NCBI GenBank assembly: GCA_023423695.1 | Contig: JAFAFA010000079.1 | Coordinates: forward strand, 124,001 to 188,000 | From: Pseudomonadota bacterium | GTDB taxonomy: Bacteria; Pseudomonadota; Alphaproteobacteria; Azospirillales; Azospirillaceae | Direction: 5' to 3' | Length of the DNA: 64,000 nucleotides | Part shown: positions 37,766 through 47,084 of the stretch, piece after piece | How positions within the stretch are numbered: position 1 is the first letter of the stretch | Layout: each line of letters starts with the position of its first letter | Made by a program: the position numbers and the translations under genes | The notes under the pieces: model-generated | What the model saw: only the letters and a program-made list of their open reading frames with translations | Databases searched by the model: none | What the model was told of the DNA's origin: nothing

Positions 37766-38419
37766 ATGCGCGCCGTGAAGATTTCCCCCTCGATTCTCTC
37801 CGCCGACTTCGCCCGGCTGGGCGAGGAGGTCCGCGCGGTCGACGCTGCCGGCGCCGACTACATCCACATCGACGTGATGGACGGGCATTTCGTCCCGAAC
37901 CTCACCATCGGGCCGGGCGTGGTGAAGGCGCTGCGGCCGCATTCCGCCAAGGTCTTCGACGTCCATCTGATGATCTCGCCGGTGGACCTGTTCATTCCGG
38001 ACTTCGCCAAGGCCGGCGCCGACATCATCACCGTCCATCCGGAAGCCGGGCCGCACCTGCACCGCACGATCCAGCTGATCAAGTCGCTGGGCAAGAAGGC
38101 CGGCGTGTCGCTGAATCCGGCGACGCCGGTGGATGCCATCCAGCATGTGCTCGAGGACATCGACCTCGTGCTGGTGATGACGGTCAACCCCGGCTTCGGC
38201 GGCCAGAGCTTCATCAAGAGCCAGCTGCCGAAGATCCGCGACCTGCGCGCCCGCATCGACGCGCTGGGCAAGCAGATCGACCTGGAGGTAGACGGCGGCA
38301 TCAACCCGGAGACCGCCCGTCTGGCAATCGAGGCCGGCGCCGACGTCCTGGTCGCCGGCACCGCCACCTTCACCGGCGGTCCGGAGCAGTACGCCGCCAA
38401 TATCGCCGCTCTGCGCTGA
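37766..38419 (+). CDS. rpe: Ribulose-phosphate 3-epimerase
   Basis: A 217-residue TIM-barrel enzyme interconverting ribulose 5-phosphate and xylulose 5-phosphate in the pentose phosphate pathway. Signature segments are ISPSILSADFARLGEEV, HIDVMDGHFVPNLTIGP, VMTVNPGFGGQSFI and DGGINPETA, including the metal-binding His and Asp residues. The ATG at 37766 has AGGA upstream. It is monocistronic, with a strong terminator downstream. Confidence 0.97.
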   Translation: MRAVKISPSILSADFARLGEEVRAVDAAGADYIHIDVMDGHFVPNLTIGPGVVKALRPHSAKVFDVHLMISPVDLFIPDFAKAGADIITVHPEAGPHLHRTIQLIKSLGKKAGVSLNPATPVDAIQHVLEDIDLVLVMTVNPGFGGQSFIKSQLPKIRDLRARIDALGKQIDLEVDGGINPETARLAIEAGADVLVAGTATFTGGPEQYAANIAALR

Positions 38420-38439
38420 GCGGCGACTGAGAACAGCCA

Positions 38440-38486
38440 CGGCCCCGCACCGCCCCCATCGGGAACGGTGCGGGGCCGTTTCCTTT
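38440..38486. terminator. Intrinsic terminator after rpe
   Basis: CGGCCCCGCACCG (38440-38452) pairs perfectly with CGGTGCGGGGCCG (38466-38478) around a 13-base loop, followed by TTTCCTTT. It lies between rpe and the convergent DUF4142 gene. Confidence 0.85.
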
Positions 38487-38509
38487 ACCGGCCTCTCGGG
38501 TTCGCCGAA

Positions 38510-39331
38510 TCAGCGGACGCTGGCGAGCGGGGCGCTGGCCGCGATGCCCTCGATCTGGTTCAGGTGCTGCTGCAGCTTCGGCAGAGTCTGCTGAGCCAGG
38601 CTGCGGTAGGGCTGCAGGTCGGGATCGGTGCTTCGGGCGACGGTGCCGTACAGGTCGACCGCCTCGCGGTGCGCCAGAACCTGCTGGTTCACATACATGC
38701 GGTCGAACGCGACACCGCGAAGGCCCTGCAACTGGCTCAGCTTCTGCTGCTGGTCGAGATCCGGCTGGGCAGGCGGCTCAAGGCCGCTGGCGCGGGCCTG
38801 GGTCTTCACCAGTTCGCTGGTGGTGGTGTGATCCATGATCATATGGCGGGCGAACTGGCGCACCGGCTCGGTGGTGGCGCGGTCGACCGCCATGCGGCTC
38901 GACGTGATCTCGAACAGGTCGCTCTGCGAAGCGCGGTTCACGAAATCGGCCGCGCTGGCCACCGGCGCCATGCGGGCGGCGCGGTCCTGGTCGGCCGTGC
39001 TGCCGCCGCCGATGCTGCTGCCGGTCATCGCCGCACCCGTGCCGGCAGTGGACCCGGCGATGCCGGTCGCCATCTGCTGTTCCATGCGGCGCTCTTCGGC
39101 AAGCCGGCGAGCGCCGATGCCTTCGCCCAGCACCACCACCTTGCCGCCCTGCGGCGTGTCGGTGACCGGCAGGCCGCGGGCCGGCGCGTCCAGCGGCGGG
39201 ATGCCGCCCGACGGAGTGCCCATGGTGTAGCTCGATCCGGCCTGCGGCGAGGTCGCGCCGCCCACCTGGGCCATTGCCGTGGTAGACAGAAGAACCGCGC
39301 CCATGGCGGTGAAAACGAACGTCCTGGTCAT
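38510..39331 (-). CDS. DUF4142 periplasmic protein
   Basis: A 273-residue protein with a signal peptide (MTRTFVFTAMGAVLLSTTAM, cleaved after AMAQ). A Gly/Pro-rich spacer to about residue 125 is followed by a ferritin-like helical DUF4142 domain with ADFVNRASQSDLFEI, QFARHMIMDHTTTSELV and a second helical pair rich in Gln. Members are often annotated as predicted outer-membrane proteins and are stress-induced in some species; no reaction is established. ATG at 39331 has GGGAGA nine bases upstream. The long spacer before the domain is unusual for the family. Confidence 0.8.
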   Translation of the reverse strand: MTRTFVFTAMGAVLLSTTAMAQVGGATSPQAGSSYTMGTPSGGIPPLDAPARGLPVTDTPQGGKVVVLGEGIGARRLAEERRMEQQMATGIAGSTAGTGAAMTGSSIGGGSTADQDRAARMAPVASAADFVNRASQSDLFEITSSRMAVDRATTEPVRQFARHMIMDHTTTSELVKTQARASGLEPPAQPDLDQQQKLSQLQGLRGVAFDRMYVNQQVLAHREAVDLYGTVARSTDPDLQPYRSLAQQTLPKLQQHLNQIEGIAASAPLASVR

Positions 39332-39508
39332 AAGAATTCTCCCAGCTTTCCTTTCGGAACGGCCCGGCCGGCAAGGCCTGGAGGCGTTCCGGTCCACCGC
39401 GTCAGCACCGAAGCGCGACGGCGGTCATGTGCTGCGGAGAACATGATGCCTATGCGAAAAGTTCCGGCTGTCCAAAAGAGCATCCGGCCAAAAGATCCGC
39501 CGGGAAGG

Positions 39509-39533
39509 AGAACCAATCGCCGCTTTGCCCGTT
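39509..39533 (+). promoter_or_regulatory. Candidate EcfG-type general-stress promoter for the GlsB gene
   Basis: AGAAC at 39509-39513, then 16 bases, then CGTT at 39530-39533. This is one mismatch from the alphaproteobacterial EcfG consensus (GGAAC, 16-17 bases, CGTT). It ends 43 bases before the ATG of a stress-associated membrane protein. It is a single near-match and should be treated with caution. Confidence 0.4.
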
Positions 39534-39576
39534 ATTGGGCATGGGAAGACGGTCCCGCAACGGAAGGGAAAACACC

Positions 39577-39834
39577 ATGGGCATTCTCTGGACGATCATC
39601 ATCGGCTTCATCGCCGGCATCGTCGCCAAGTTCCTGATGCCGGGTCGCGATCCGGGCGGCTTCATCATCACCACGCTGCTGGGCATCGCCGGCGCTTTCG
39701 TCGCCACGTATCTGGGTGCCGCAGTCGGCTGGTATCGGCCGGGTGAAGGAGCGGGCTTCATCGGCGCCATCGTCGGCGCGATAATCATCCTGGCCATCTA
39801 CCGCATGATCGCCGGCCGCCGTCACACCGTATGA
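39577..39834 (+). CDS. GlsB/YeaQ/YmgE family membrane protein
   Basis: An 85-residue protein with three hydrophobic helices: ILWTIIIGFIAGIVAKFLMP, GFIITTLLGIAGAFVATYLG and GFIGAIVGAIIILAIYRMIA. It has the Gly-rich pattern of the transglycosylase-associated/GlsB family. These small inner-membrane proteins are often induced by stress, and their mechanism is not known. ATG at 39577 is the only start matching the family length. A candidate EcfG promoter lies upstream, and a PhyR-like regulator gene is the next gene but convergent. Confidence 0.9.
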   Translation: MGILWTIIIGFIAGIVAKFLMPGRDPGGFIITTLLGIAGAFVATYLGAAVGWYRPGEGAGFIGAIVGAIIILAIYRMIAGRRHTV

Positions 39835-39877
39835 CGGGCGCTGTTCGAAGGCGGTTTGCCTGAAAGCCGCCTTACGG

Positions 39878-39914
39878 AAAAAGGGACCGCCGGATCGCCG
39901 ACGGTCCCTTTTTT
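39878..39914. terminator. Bidirectional intrinsic terminator
   Basis: AAAAAGGGACCG (39878-39889) pairs with CGGTCCCTTTTT (39902-39913) around a 12-base loop, giving a T-run on both strands. It lies between the convergent GlsB and PhyR-like genes. Confidence 0.9.
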
Positions 39915-39939
39915 CATGGGCTTGATCGGTCGAAGACGG

Positions 39940-40743
39940 TCAGGCCAGCGCCACCGGCTGCGGCATGAAGATGGCGCGCGAAATGGCCGCCTGGATGCCG
40001 GCGTTGGTGAAGGGTTTGCGTACGATCTGCCCCAGATGGCGGGCGTCCAACGCGCGGATATCGTCGTCGAAGGCGGTGACGAAGATTGTGCGCAGGTCAC
40101 GCACGCGTTTCAGCCGGCGGGCGATCTCGATCCCGCTGCCGCCATCCGCCAGCCTTACATCCAGCAGGGCCAGCGTCGGCCTTTCCGCCTTCAGCAGGGC
40201 CAGCGCCTCCGTCTCGTTGCCGGCGGTGCCGCAGACGACATGGCCCATGTCGGCCACCAGTTCCCCAAGCTCCATCGCCAGCAGGGCGTTGTCCTCGACC
40301 ACCATGACCCGCTGGACCATCGCGGCGCGCACGCGGGCGCGGGCGGCCTTCAGCCGGTCGATGGACTCCCCCGCCGGCAGTTGCAGCACCTTCGCCGCCT
40401 GCCGGATGCTCAACCCTTCCAGCGCGGTCAGCAGATAGAGGCGGCGGTCGGCCTCCGGCAGTTCGGCCAGCGCGCGCTCAATGGGATGGGGCGATGGCAG
40501 CGGCCGGCCGGGTGGGCCGAACTCCTCCGGAGAGCGGTCGAACAGCAGGTTCAGCAGCGCATACATCGACAGCCGCGAGCCATCGCCGCCGCGGTCCAGG
40601 CCGAACCGCGACGGCGCCATAACCGCCGCCTCGACGCAACGGGTCACAAGCGCGTCGCCACGGTCGGTGGCGCCCGTCAGCGCCCGCGCATAGCGGCGCA
40701 GGATCGGTACCACCTCGAACAGTTCACATTCGTAAACGAGCAT
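39940..40743 (-). CDS. PhyR-like response regulator (sigma-factor mimic plus receiver)
   Basis: A 267-residue protein. Residues 1 to about 135 form an ECF sigma-like domain (VVPILRRYARALTGATDRGD, LPEADRRLYLLTALEGLSI); residues about 145-260 are a receiver with the acidic pair in VMVVEDNALL, phospho-Asp in LALLDVRLADG, Thr in IFVTAFDDD and Lys in VRKPFTNA. In PhyR the phosphorylated receiver frees the sigma-like domain to bind the anti-sigma factor NepR and release EcfG. No nepR or ecfG gene lies nearby, which is unusual. A PhyR paralogue with another partner is possible. Confidence 0.85.
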   Translation of the reverse strand: MLVYECELFEVVPILRRYARALTGATDRGDALVTRCVEAAVMAPSRFGLDRGGDGSRLSMYALLNLLFDRSPEEFGPPGRPLPSPHPIERALAELPEADRRLYLLTALEGLSIRQAAKVLQLPAGESIDRLKAARARVRAAMVQRVMVVEDNALLAMELGELVADMGHVVCGTAGNETEALALLKAERPTLALLDVRLADGGSGIEIARRLKRVRDLRTIFVTAFDDDIRALDARHLGQIVRKPFTNAGIQAAISRAIFMPQPVALA

Positions 40744-40945
40744 ACCCGTGACTCCGCTCCCTGCCGGGAGTTACCGCTCTGGGATTCTGCCTCTTAGATC
40801 GTTCGCCGGGCAAACCTGCCGGCCTGTGGAGGTCGTTATTCATATTGTCGGAATCTTATCATGCCAGTCGGAGCGGTCGAATGGGAAATGGGGGTGCGCA
40901 ACGCCACCGTACGGCAAGCTCCGGTTTCCTCACGAGGCCACCCGG

Positions 40946-41506
40946 TCACTTCGCCCGTTCGCGCAATTGACGCGAGCGCCATTGCCACGGCTTTTCCACC
41001 TGCCCCGCCCACAACCCCATCCGCTTGCTCTGGGCATAGGCTTCGCCCTTCTGGTAGGCGGGTGACAGGCTGGCATACTGGAAGGCCCAGCCGCGCGACA
41101 CCATCGCAGCTCCCAGATCGACTCCGCGCACCCGGCATTCACCCTTCTTCTCGCCGGTGCGGTCCTGTTCGGTAACGGTGCAGGTCACCTCCTCGCCCTT
41201 CACCATGTTGGCCAGCACGGCGGTGGCGACCTTGAAGCAGTCGAGTTCATGGCCATAGCGGTTCTTGCACGTCTGCCCCGGATCCGGGGCGTCGATGCCC
41301 ATCAGCCGCACGGCCGTGCCGTTGATGGTCAATAGATCGCCCTCCACTGCCATGGCGGAGCCCTTGATGGTCTGGTCCGGCGTGTTGGCGATGGGCCCGC
41401 GTCCCTTGGCGGCCTGATTGGTCTGCGCCCCCGCGGGACCGCAGAGGGCCAGACCGCCGAGGACCAGACCACCGAGCGCGACCGTTGAGAGTCTCCGCAC
41501 CCTCAT
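40946..41506 (-). CDS. Secreted thermonuclease-family nuclease
   Basis: A 186-residue SNase-like protein with a signal peptide (VALGGLVLGGLALCGPAGAQ). The fold is marked by AVRLMGIDAPDPGQTCKN, VTEQDRTGEKKGECRVRGV and AAMVSRGWAFQY, which match the staphylococcal nuclease core. The usual DGDT calcium-site segment reads EGDLLT, so activity may be reduced or altered. Four Cys residues could form disulfides in the periplasm. It starts four bases after the SRAP stop on the same strand. Confidence 0.8.
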   Translation of the reverse strand: MRVRRLSTVALGGLVLGGLALCGPAGAQTNQAAKGRGPIANTPDQTIKGSAMAVEGDLLTINGTAVRLMGIDAPDPGQTCKNRYGHELDCFKVATAVLANMVKGEEVTCTVTEQDRTGEKKGECRVRGVDLGAAMVSRGWAFQYASLSPAYQKGEAYAQSKRMGLWAGQVEKPWQWRSRQLRERAK

Positions 41507-41510
41507 CGGC

Positions 41511-42281
41511 TCAGAACAGGCTGGGCTGTTTATCGTCCGGCTTTGCTTCGGCCGGCTTCCCCTTGGCGGGCTTTTCCGTGACTGCCGCCGATTCTTCCGA
41601 CGGATCGAGGCAGGAACAGTCGTCGTTGCGCACGCTGTTCACCCGCGGCCCCACCGGGACCACGTCCAGCCAGTCGTCGGGCGCCGAGCGGATCAGCCCT
41701 TCCACCACCGGCAGCGGGGTCGCCGGGTCGAGCCAAGCGTCCCAGTCGGCGGGATCCAGCACCACCGGCATGCGGTCGTGCAGGAAGGACAGGGTGGCGT
41801 TGGTCGCCGTCGTCACCACCGTCGCCGTTTCCAGCGGCGGGTCCAGCGGTGCGGCGCCCTTCGGCCCGCGCCAACGGTCCCACAGCCCGGCCAGTGCGAA
41901 CAGGCTGCGGTCCCGGCGGCGGATGACGTGCCCCTGCTTGCGCGGCTTCGTCCCCTCCCCCACGCTGGTCCATTCATAGAATCCGTCGAGCGGGATCAGG
42001 CAGCGGCGCTTGCGGAAGGCATCGCGGAAGGCCGGCTTGTCCGCCACCGATTCGCCGCGCGCGTTGATCATCCGCCCGCCGATGGACGGATCGTCGGCCC
42101 AGGGCGGCACCAACCCCCAGCGGACCATCGACAGATGGCGGCCGTCCTCCTCGCGCCGGATCACAGGGATGTCCTGCGTCGGGGCGATGTTCCAGCGCGG
42201 CATCAGGTTCGGCCGTTCGGGCACGCCGAACAGGCGCTGGACCTCGCTGACCGGGGTGGTGAGTAGCATGCGTCCACACAT
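41511..42281 (-). CDS. SRAP/YedK-HMCES family abasic-site protein
   Basis: A 256-residue SRAP protein. It begins MCGRMLLTTP, exposing the catalytic Cys2 after Met removal. It also has PRWNIAPTQDIPVIR, MVRWGLVPPWADDPSIGG, INARGES, PLDGFYEWTS and the His in LSFLHDRMPVVLD. Members form a thiazolidine crosslink with abasic sites in single-stranded DNA and shield replication forks. The ATG at 42281 is fixed by the required Cys2. Some 55 residues of charged tail follow the domain. It is upstream of the thermonuclease gene. Confidence 0.92.
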   Translation of the reverse strand: MCGRMLLTTPVSEVQRLFGVPERPNLMPRWNIAPTQDIPVIRREEDGRHLSMVRWGLVPPWADDPSIGGRMINARGESVADKPAFRDAFRKRRCLIPLDGFYEWTSVGEGTKPRKQGHVIRRRDRSLFALAGLWDRWRGPKGAAPLDPPLETATVVTTATNATLSFLHDRMPVVLDPADWDAWLDPATPLPVVEGLIRSAPDDWLDVVPVGPRVNSVRNDDCSCLDPSEESAAVTEKPAKGKPAEAKPDDKQPSLF

Positions 42282-42429
42282 GCCACCGAATATGGTCCCT
42301 GCGGATTGCCGGCGCCAGTCCGCAATGGTACGCGCTGCTTGCCGCCGCCGGGGGTTTCCCTGACGCTTGAGCCGGCCTATCTTCGCGGGGCACACCAATC
42401 GCATCGAACCGGAAGTCGGGAGTTCACCC

Positions 42430-44766
42430 ATGAAGTTCGGCATCGGACAGGCGGTTCCGCGCACCGAAGACGCCCGGCTGCTGACCGGCGGCGGCCGCTA
42501 TACCGACGACGTGTCTCTTCCCGGCCAGGCCTATGCGGCCTTCGTCCGCTCGCCCCACGCCTTCGCCGCGATCGGCTCGGTCGATGCGTCGGACGCGCTG
42601 GCGCAGCCCGGTGTGCTGGCGGTCTACACCGTCGCCGACCTGGACGCAGAGAATGTCGGCATGATCCCCTGTCAGGCGGTGCTGAAGCAGCGCGACGGGT
42701 CGAACTATGTCCGCACCCCGCGTCCGGCGCTGGTCCGCGGATTCGCCCGGCATGTCGGCGATCCGGTGGCCATGGTGGTGGCAGAGACGCTGGAAGCCGC
42801 GCGCGAGGCGGCCGAACTGGTGATGGTCGATTACGAGGATCGCGACTCCGTCACCGGAACGCTGGAAGCGCTGGAGCCCGGCCGCCCGCTGGTGTGGGAC
42901 GGGGCGGCGAGCAATCTCTGCTTCGACTGGGACACCGGCGACGAGGCGGCGGTGGAGGCGGCGCTCGCCGGCGCCCACCGCGTGGTGGAGCTGGAACTGG
43001 TCAACAACCGTGTCGTCGCCAACCCGTTGGAGGGTCGTGCCTGCGTCGCCGGTGTCGAATCCGGTGCCGACGGCGCGCCCGGCCGCCTGCTGATCTACGT
43101 CACCAGCCAGGGCGTGCACGGCCTGCAGAAGCAGTTCGCCAAGATCCTGAACGAGCCGGAACAGCGCATCCGCGTGCTGACCACCGACGTCGGTGGCGGC
43201 TTCGGCATGAAGCTGTTCAACTACCCGGAATATGTCGCCTGCCTGTTCGCCGCCCGCCGGCTGAACCGCGCGGTCAAATGGGCCGCCGACCGCATCGAAG
43301 GCTTCATCAGCGACGACCATGGCCGCGACCACGTCAGCAAGGCGCGCCTCGCGCTCGACGCCGACGGCCGCTTCCTGGGACTGCGGGTGGACACGGTCGC
43401 CAATCTCGGCGCCTATCTATCGAATTACGGCCCCTTCATCCCGACCGATGCCGGATCGGCGATGCTGGTCGGCTCCTACCGCACCCCGGCGGTCTATGTG
43501 CGGGTGAAGGGCGTCTTCACCAACACCCAGCCGGTGGACGCCTATCGCGGTGCCGGCCGGCCGGAAGCCGCCTATCTGCTGGAACGGCTGATCGACCATG
43601 CCGGCCGCGTCACCGGCCTCGGCCCGGCGGAGATCCGGCGGCGCAACTTCATCCCGCCCAGCGCCATGCCTTATGCCACGCCGATGGGGCAGATCTACGA
43701 CACCGGCGACTTCGCCCAGAATCTGGAGGATGGACTGGTTCTCGCCGACATGGCCGGCCTGCCCGCCCGCAAGGCGGAGGCAAAGGCTCGCGGCAAGCTG
43801 CGCGGTGCCGGCCTGTCCACCTATATCGAGGCCTGCTCGGGCGGCGGACCGGAGCAGGCGACCGTACAGGTCAACGGCGACGGCAAGGTGGTTCTGCTGA
43901 TCGGCACCCAGACCAACGGCCAGGGCCACGAGACCGCCTACAAGCAGATCCTCGCCGACCGGCTGGGAGTGCCGCCGGAGGATGTGGAGGTCGTGCAGGG
44001 CGACACCGACCGCGTCAGTTGGGGCGCCGGCACCGGCGGCTCCCGTTCCGTGCCCGTCGGCGGCTCGGCGCTGGCGGAGGGTGCCGCAAAGGTGGTGAAG
44101 GCGGCCACTTCGGTCGCCGCCGACCTTCTGGAGACCGCCGAGGTCGACGTGGAGTTTGCCGACGGCCGCTTCACCGTCGTCGGCACCGACCGCGCGGTGT
44201 CGCTGAAGGAGGTCGCCGCCAAGGCAGCCGATGGCGGCACCGGCGGCATCGCCTTTTCCGAGATGGCGCGCTGGACCCCGCCGGCCAGCACCTTCCCCAA
44301 TGGCTGCCACGTCGCGGAGGTGGAGATCGACCCGGCGACCGGCGTGATCGAGGTGGTGCGCTACAGCGTCGTCGACGATTTCGGCACGGTCATCAACCCG
44401 ATGCTGGTGATCGGCCAGATCCACGGCGGCGTCGCCCAGGGGCTGGGTCAGGCCTTGCAGGAGCGGGTGGTGTTCGATCCCGACAGCGGGCAGCTGCTGT
44501 CCGGGTCCTTCATGGACTACCAGATGCCGCGCGCGGTCGACATGCCGCCGATCGAGGTCAAGCTGAACAGCGTTCCCAGCACCACCAACATGCTGGGCAT
44601 GAAGGGCGCCGGCGAGGCCGGGGCCATCGGCGCGCCGCCGGCCATTATCAATGCGGTGGTGGATGCATTGTCAGACCTCGGCATCACCCACATCGACATG
44701 CCGGCGACGCCCGAGACTGTGTGGGCGGCAATACGACACGCCGAGATCCGCAATGCGGCGGAGTAA
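42430..44766 (+). CDS. Xanthine-dehydrogenase-family molybdopterin-binding subunit (form II CoxL-like)
   Basis: A 778-residue large subunit of the molybdenum hydroxylase family. It has GIGQAVPRTEDARLLTGGGR at the start, DVGGGFGMKLFNYPEY, the form II active-site motif AYRGAGRPEAAY instead of the AYXCSFR of true CO dehydrogenase, and the catalytic Glu in MKGAGEAGAIG. It should oxidise an aldehyde or N-heterocycle with molybdopterin cytosine dinucleotide. The usual FAD (medium) and 2Fe-2S (small) subunit genes are not beside it, so it must use partners from elsewhere or be an orphan. ATG at 42430 follows GGGAG. Confidence 0.9.
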   Translation: MKFGIGQAVPRTEDARLLTGGGRYTDDVSLPGQAYAAFVRSPHAFAAIGSVDASDALAQPGVLAVYTVADLDAENVGMIPCQAVLKQRDGSNYVRTPRPALVRGFARHVGDPVAMVVAETLEAAREAAELVMVDYEDRDSVTGTLEALEPGRPLVWDGAASNLCFDWDTGDEAAVEAALAGAHRVVELELVNNRVVANPLEGRACVAGVESGADGAPGRLLIYVTSQGVHGLQKQFAKILNEPEQRIRVLTTDVGGGFGMKLFNYPEYVACLFAARRLNRAVKWAADRIEGFISDDHGRDHVSKARLALDADGRFLGLRVDTVANLGAYLSNYGPFIPTDAGSAMLVGSYRTPAVYVRVKGVFTNTQPVDAYRGAGRPEAAYLLERLIDHAGRVTGLGPAEIRRRNFIPPSAMPYATPMGQIYDTGDFAQNLEDGLVLADMAGLPARKAEAKARGKLRGAGLSTYIEACSGGGPEQATVQVNGDGKVVLLIGTQTNGQGHETAYKQILADRLGVPPEDVEVVQGDTDRVSWGAGTGGSRSVPVGGSALAEGAAKVVKAATSVAADLLETAEVDVEFADGRFTVVGTDRAVSLKEVAAKAADGGTGGIAFSEMARWTPPASTFPNGCHVAEVEIDPATGVIEVVRYSVVDDFGTVINPMLVIGQIHGGVAQGLGQALQERVVFDPDSGQLLSGSFMDYQMPRAVDMPPIEVKLNSVPSTTNMLGMKGAGEAGAIGAPPAIINAVVDALSDLGITHIDMPATPETVWAAIRHAEIRNAAE

Positions 44767-44903
44767 GCTGGCAATTCTTACCGGAGGCGTAAGGGAAAGT
44801 CCTAGTCGGAAGGTGCGGTACTTGCCACACCTCTGTCCGATGAAAACCGTGGCATTGTTGCTTACCTGAAGGTGGAATTCTCTGGTCTGACGGGGGTAAG
44901 GCG

Positions 44904-45662
44904 ATGGCGTTTGGTGACGGTGGGTGCGGTGGACAGTGCGCGGACAGGCTCGATCTCGACTTCACGATGGCGTTCCAGCCCATCGTGGATGTCGCCAGCG
45001 GGTCTGTCTGGGCCCATGAAGCATTGGTCCGCGGCGCCCAAGGCCAAGGCGCCGGCTGGGTTTTGGGTCAGGTGACCGACGCCACCCGCTATGCCTTCGA
45101 CCAGTCCTGCCGCATCAAGGCGATCGAGCTGGCCTCGTCCCTGCCGATGAACGGCGCCCGCCTGTCGATCAATTTCCTGCCGAACGCCGTCTACAAGGCG
45201 GAGGCCTGCATCCGCGCGACGCTGGCCGCCGCGCGCCGCACCGGCTTTCCCACCGACCGCATCATCTTCGAGGTGACGGAGAACGAGCGGGTGGTGGACC
45301 ACGACCACCTGAAGAGCATCTTCAGCGAATACAAGCGCCAGGGCTTCCTGACTGCCATCGACGATTTCGGCTCCGGCTATTCCGGCTTGAACCTGCTGGC
45401 CGAATTCCAGCCCGACATCATCAAGCTGGACATGGAGCTGACCCGCAACATCGACTCCGAACGGGCGCGGCGCAGCATCGTCAAGGCGATCCTCGCAGTG
45501 TGCGAGGATCTCGCCATCACCCCCATCGCCGAGGGCATCGAGACGGCGGACGAGGCCAAGACCCTGCGCGACCTGGGCGTCACCCTGATGCAGGGCTACC
45601 TGTTCGCCAAGCCGGCTTTCGAGGCGGTGGTGGAACCGGAACTGGCGATGCTGGCGGCCTGA
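44904..45662 (+). CDS. EAL-domain cyclic-di-GMP phosphodiesterase
   Basis: A 252-residue stand-alone EAL protein with no membrane segment. Catalytic and metal-binding motifs are kept: HEALVRG (the EAL motif), SINFLPNA, FEVTENERV, AIDDFGSGYSGLNLL, IIKLDMELT and IAEGIET, ending in MQGYLFAKP. It should hydrolyse c-di-GMP to pGpG and favour motility over biofilm. No GGDEF or sensor domain is attached, so its input is unknown. ATG at 44904 has GGGGTAAGG before it. It is convergent with, and abuts, the GNAT gene. Confidence 0.92.
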   Translation: MAFGDGGCGGQCADRLDLDFTMAFQPIVDVASGSVWAHEALVRGAQGQGAGWVLGQVTDATRYAFDQSCRIKAIELASSLPMNGARLSINFLPNAVYKAEACIRATLAAARRTGFPTDRIIFEVTENERVVDHDHLKSIFSEYKRQGFLTAIDDFGSGYSGLNLLAEFQPDIIKLDMELTRNIDSERARRSIVKAILAVCEDLAITPIAEGIETADEAKTLRDLGVTLMQGYLFAKPAFEAVVEPELAMLAA

Positions 45663-46217
45663 TCAGGGCCGCACCGGTGCCGTCATGTAGCTCATCCCGC
45701 CGCCATAGCTCTCCAGCTTCGCGGCCAAGGCCGGTCCGCCGTCCCGGTAGGGCGTGAAGCCGACCCGGTCCCAATAGCTCCGCGCCCCCGGTGTCGAGGT
45801 CAGCGCCAGCCACCGCCATCCCTCGCGTGCCGCCAGCCCGTGCGCGTAGCCCAGCACCGCCGCCCCCAGCCCCGTGCCGCGTGCCTCCGGCAGCAAGGCG
45901 ATGTCATGCAGGTAGAGGCAGTCCGCATCCGGCGGCAGTGCTCCCAGCGGCGTGTCGAGCGGCGGCGGGACGCCCAGCCTGCCCGGATGCATGACTCCGT
46001 AGCCGATCACCTCGCCGCGGCATTCCGCCACGCGGCAGCCGGCGGGGTAAAGCGCCAGCCGCTCATCGAACACGCTGCGGTCCTCCGGGTAGGCCGGATG
46101 CACGATGTCCGCAATGGCAAGCAGCCGGTCCAGATCGGCCACGGTCATAGCACGCCATAGGGCCGATGCGCCTGCACCGACCACACGCCCACCCTCCGAC
46201 CGCTCTCCCACCGTCAT
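45663..46217 (-). CDS. GNAT family N-acetyltransferase
   Basis: A 184-residue acetyltransferase. The acetyl-CoA-binding motif A is LHDIALLPEARGTGLGAAVL, and the C-terminal GARSYWDRVGFTPYRDGG matches the family's last strands. The acceptor is unknown; many such proteins act on small amines or protein N-termini. ATG at 46217 (MTVGERSEGG) is preferred because GGAGAAGG lies just upstream; GTG at 46235 is an alternative. Its stop abuts the EAL stop. Confidence 0.85.
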   Translation of the reverse strand: MTVGERSEGGRVVGAGASALWRAMTVADLDRLLAIADIVHPAYPEDRSVFDERLALYPAGCRVAECRGEVIGYGVMHPGRLGVPPPLDTPLGALPPDADCLYLHDIALLPEARGTGLGAAVLGYAHGLAAREGWRWLALTSTPGARSYWDRVGFTPYRDGGPALAAKLESYGGGMSYMTAPVRP

Positions 46218-46307
46218 CCGCCTTCTCCGTTCCACACCCGTTCAAAAGCTTCCGGCCCGCTGGCGGGCACGATATGCTGATCGTTCATACCAAAGGGAGT
46301 TCACCCC

Positions 46308-47080
<773 letters not shown>

Positions 47081-47084
<4 letters not shown>

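Noticed and set aside
37682..38440. 253-codon reverse-strand frame opposite rpe
   Set aside because: It is antisense to rpe, which has complete epimerase motifs and a terminator of its own.
42306..44792. 828-codon frame overlapping the CoxL-like gene on the same strand
   Set aside because: The +1 frame is Arg/Gly-rich without motifs, while the chosen frame has all the molybdenum hydroxylase signatures.
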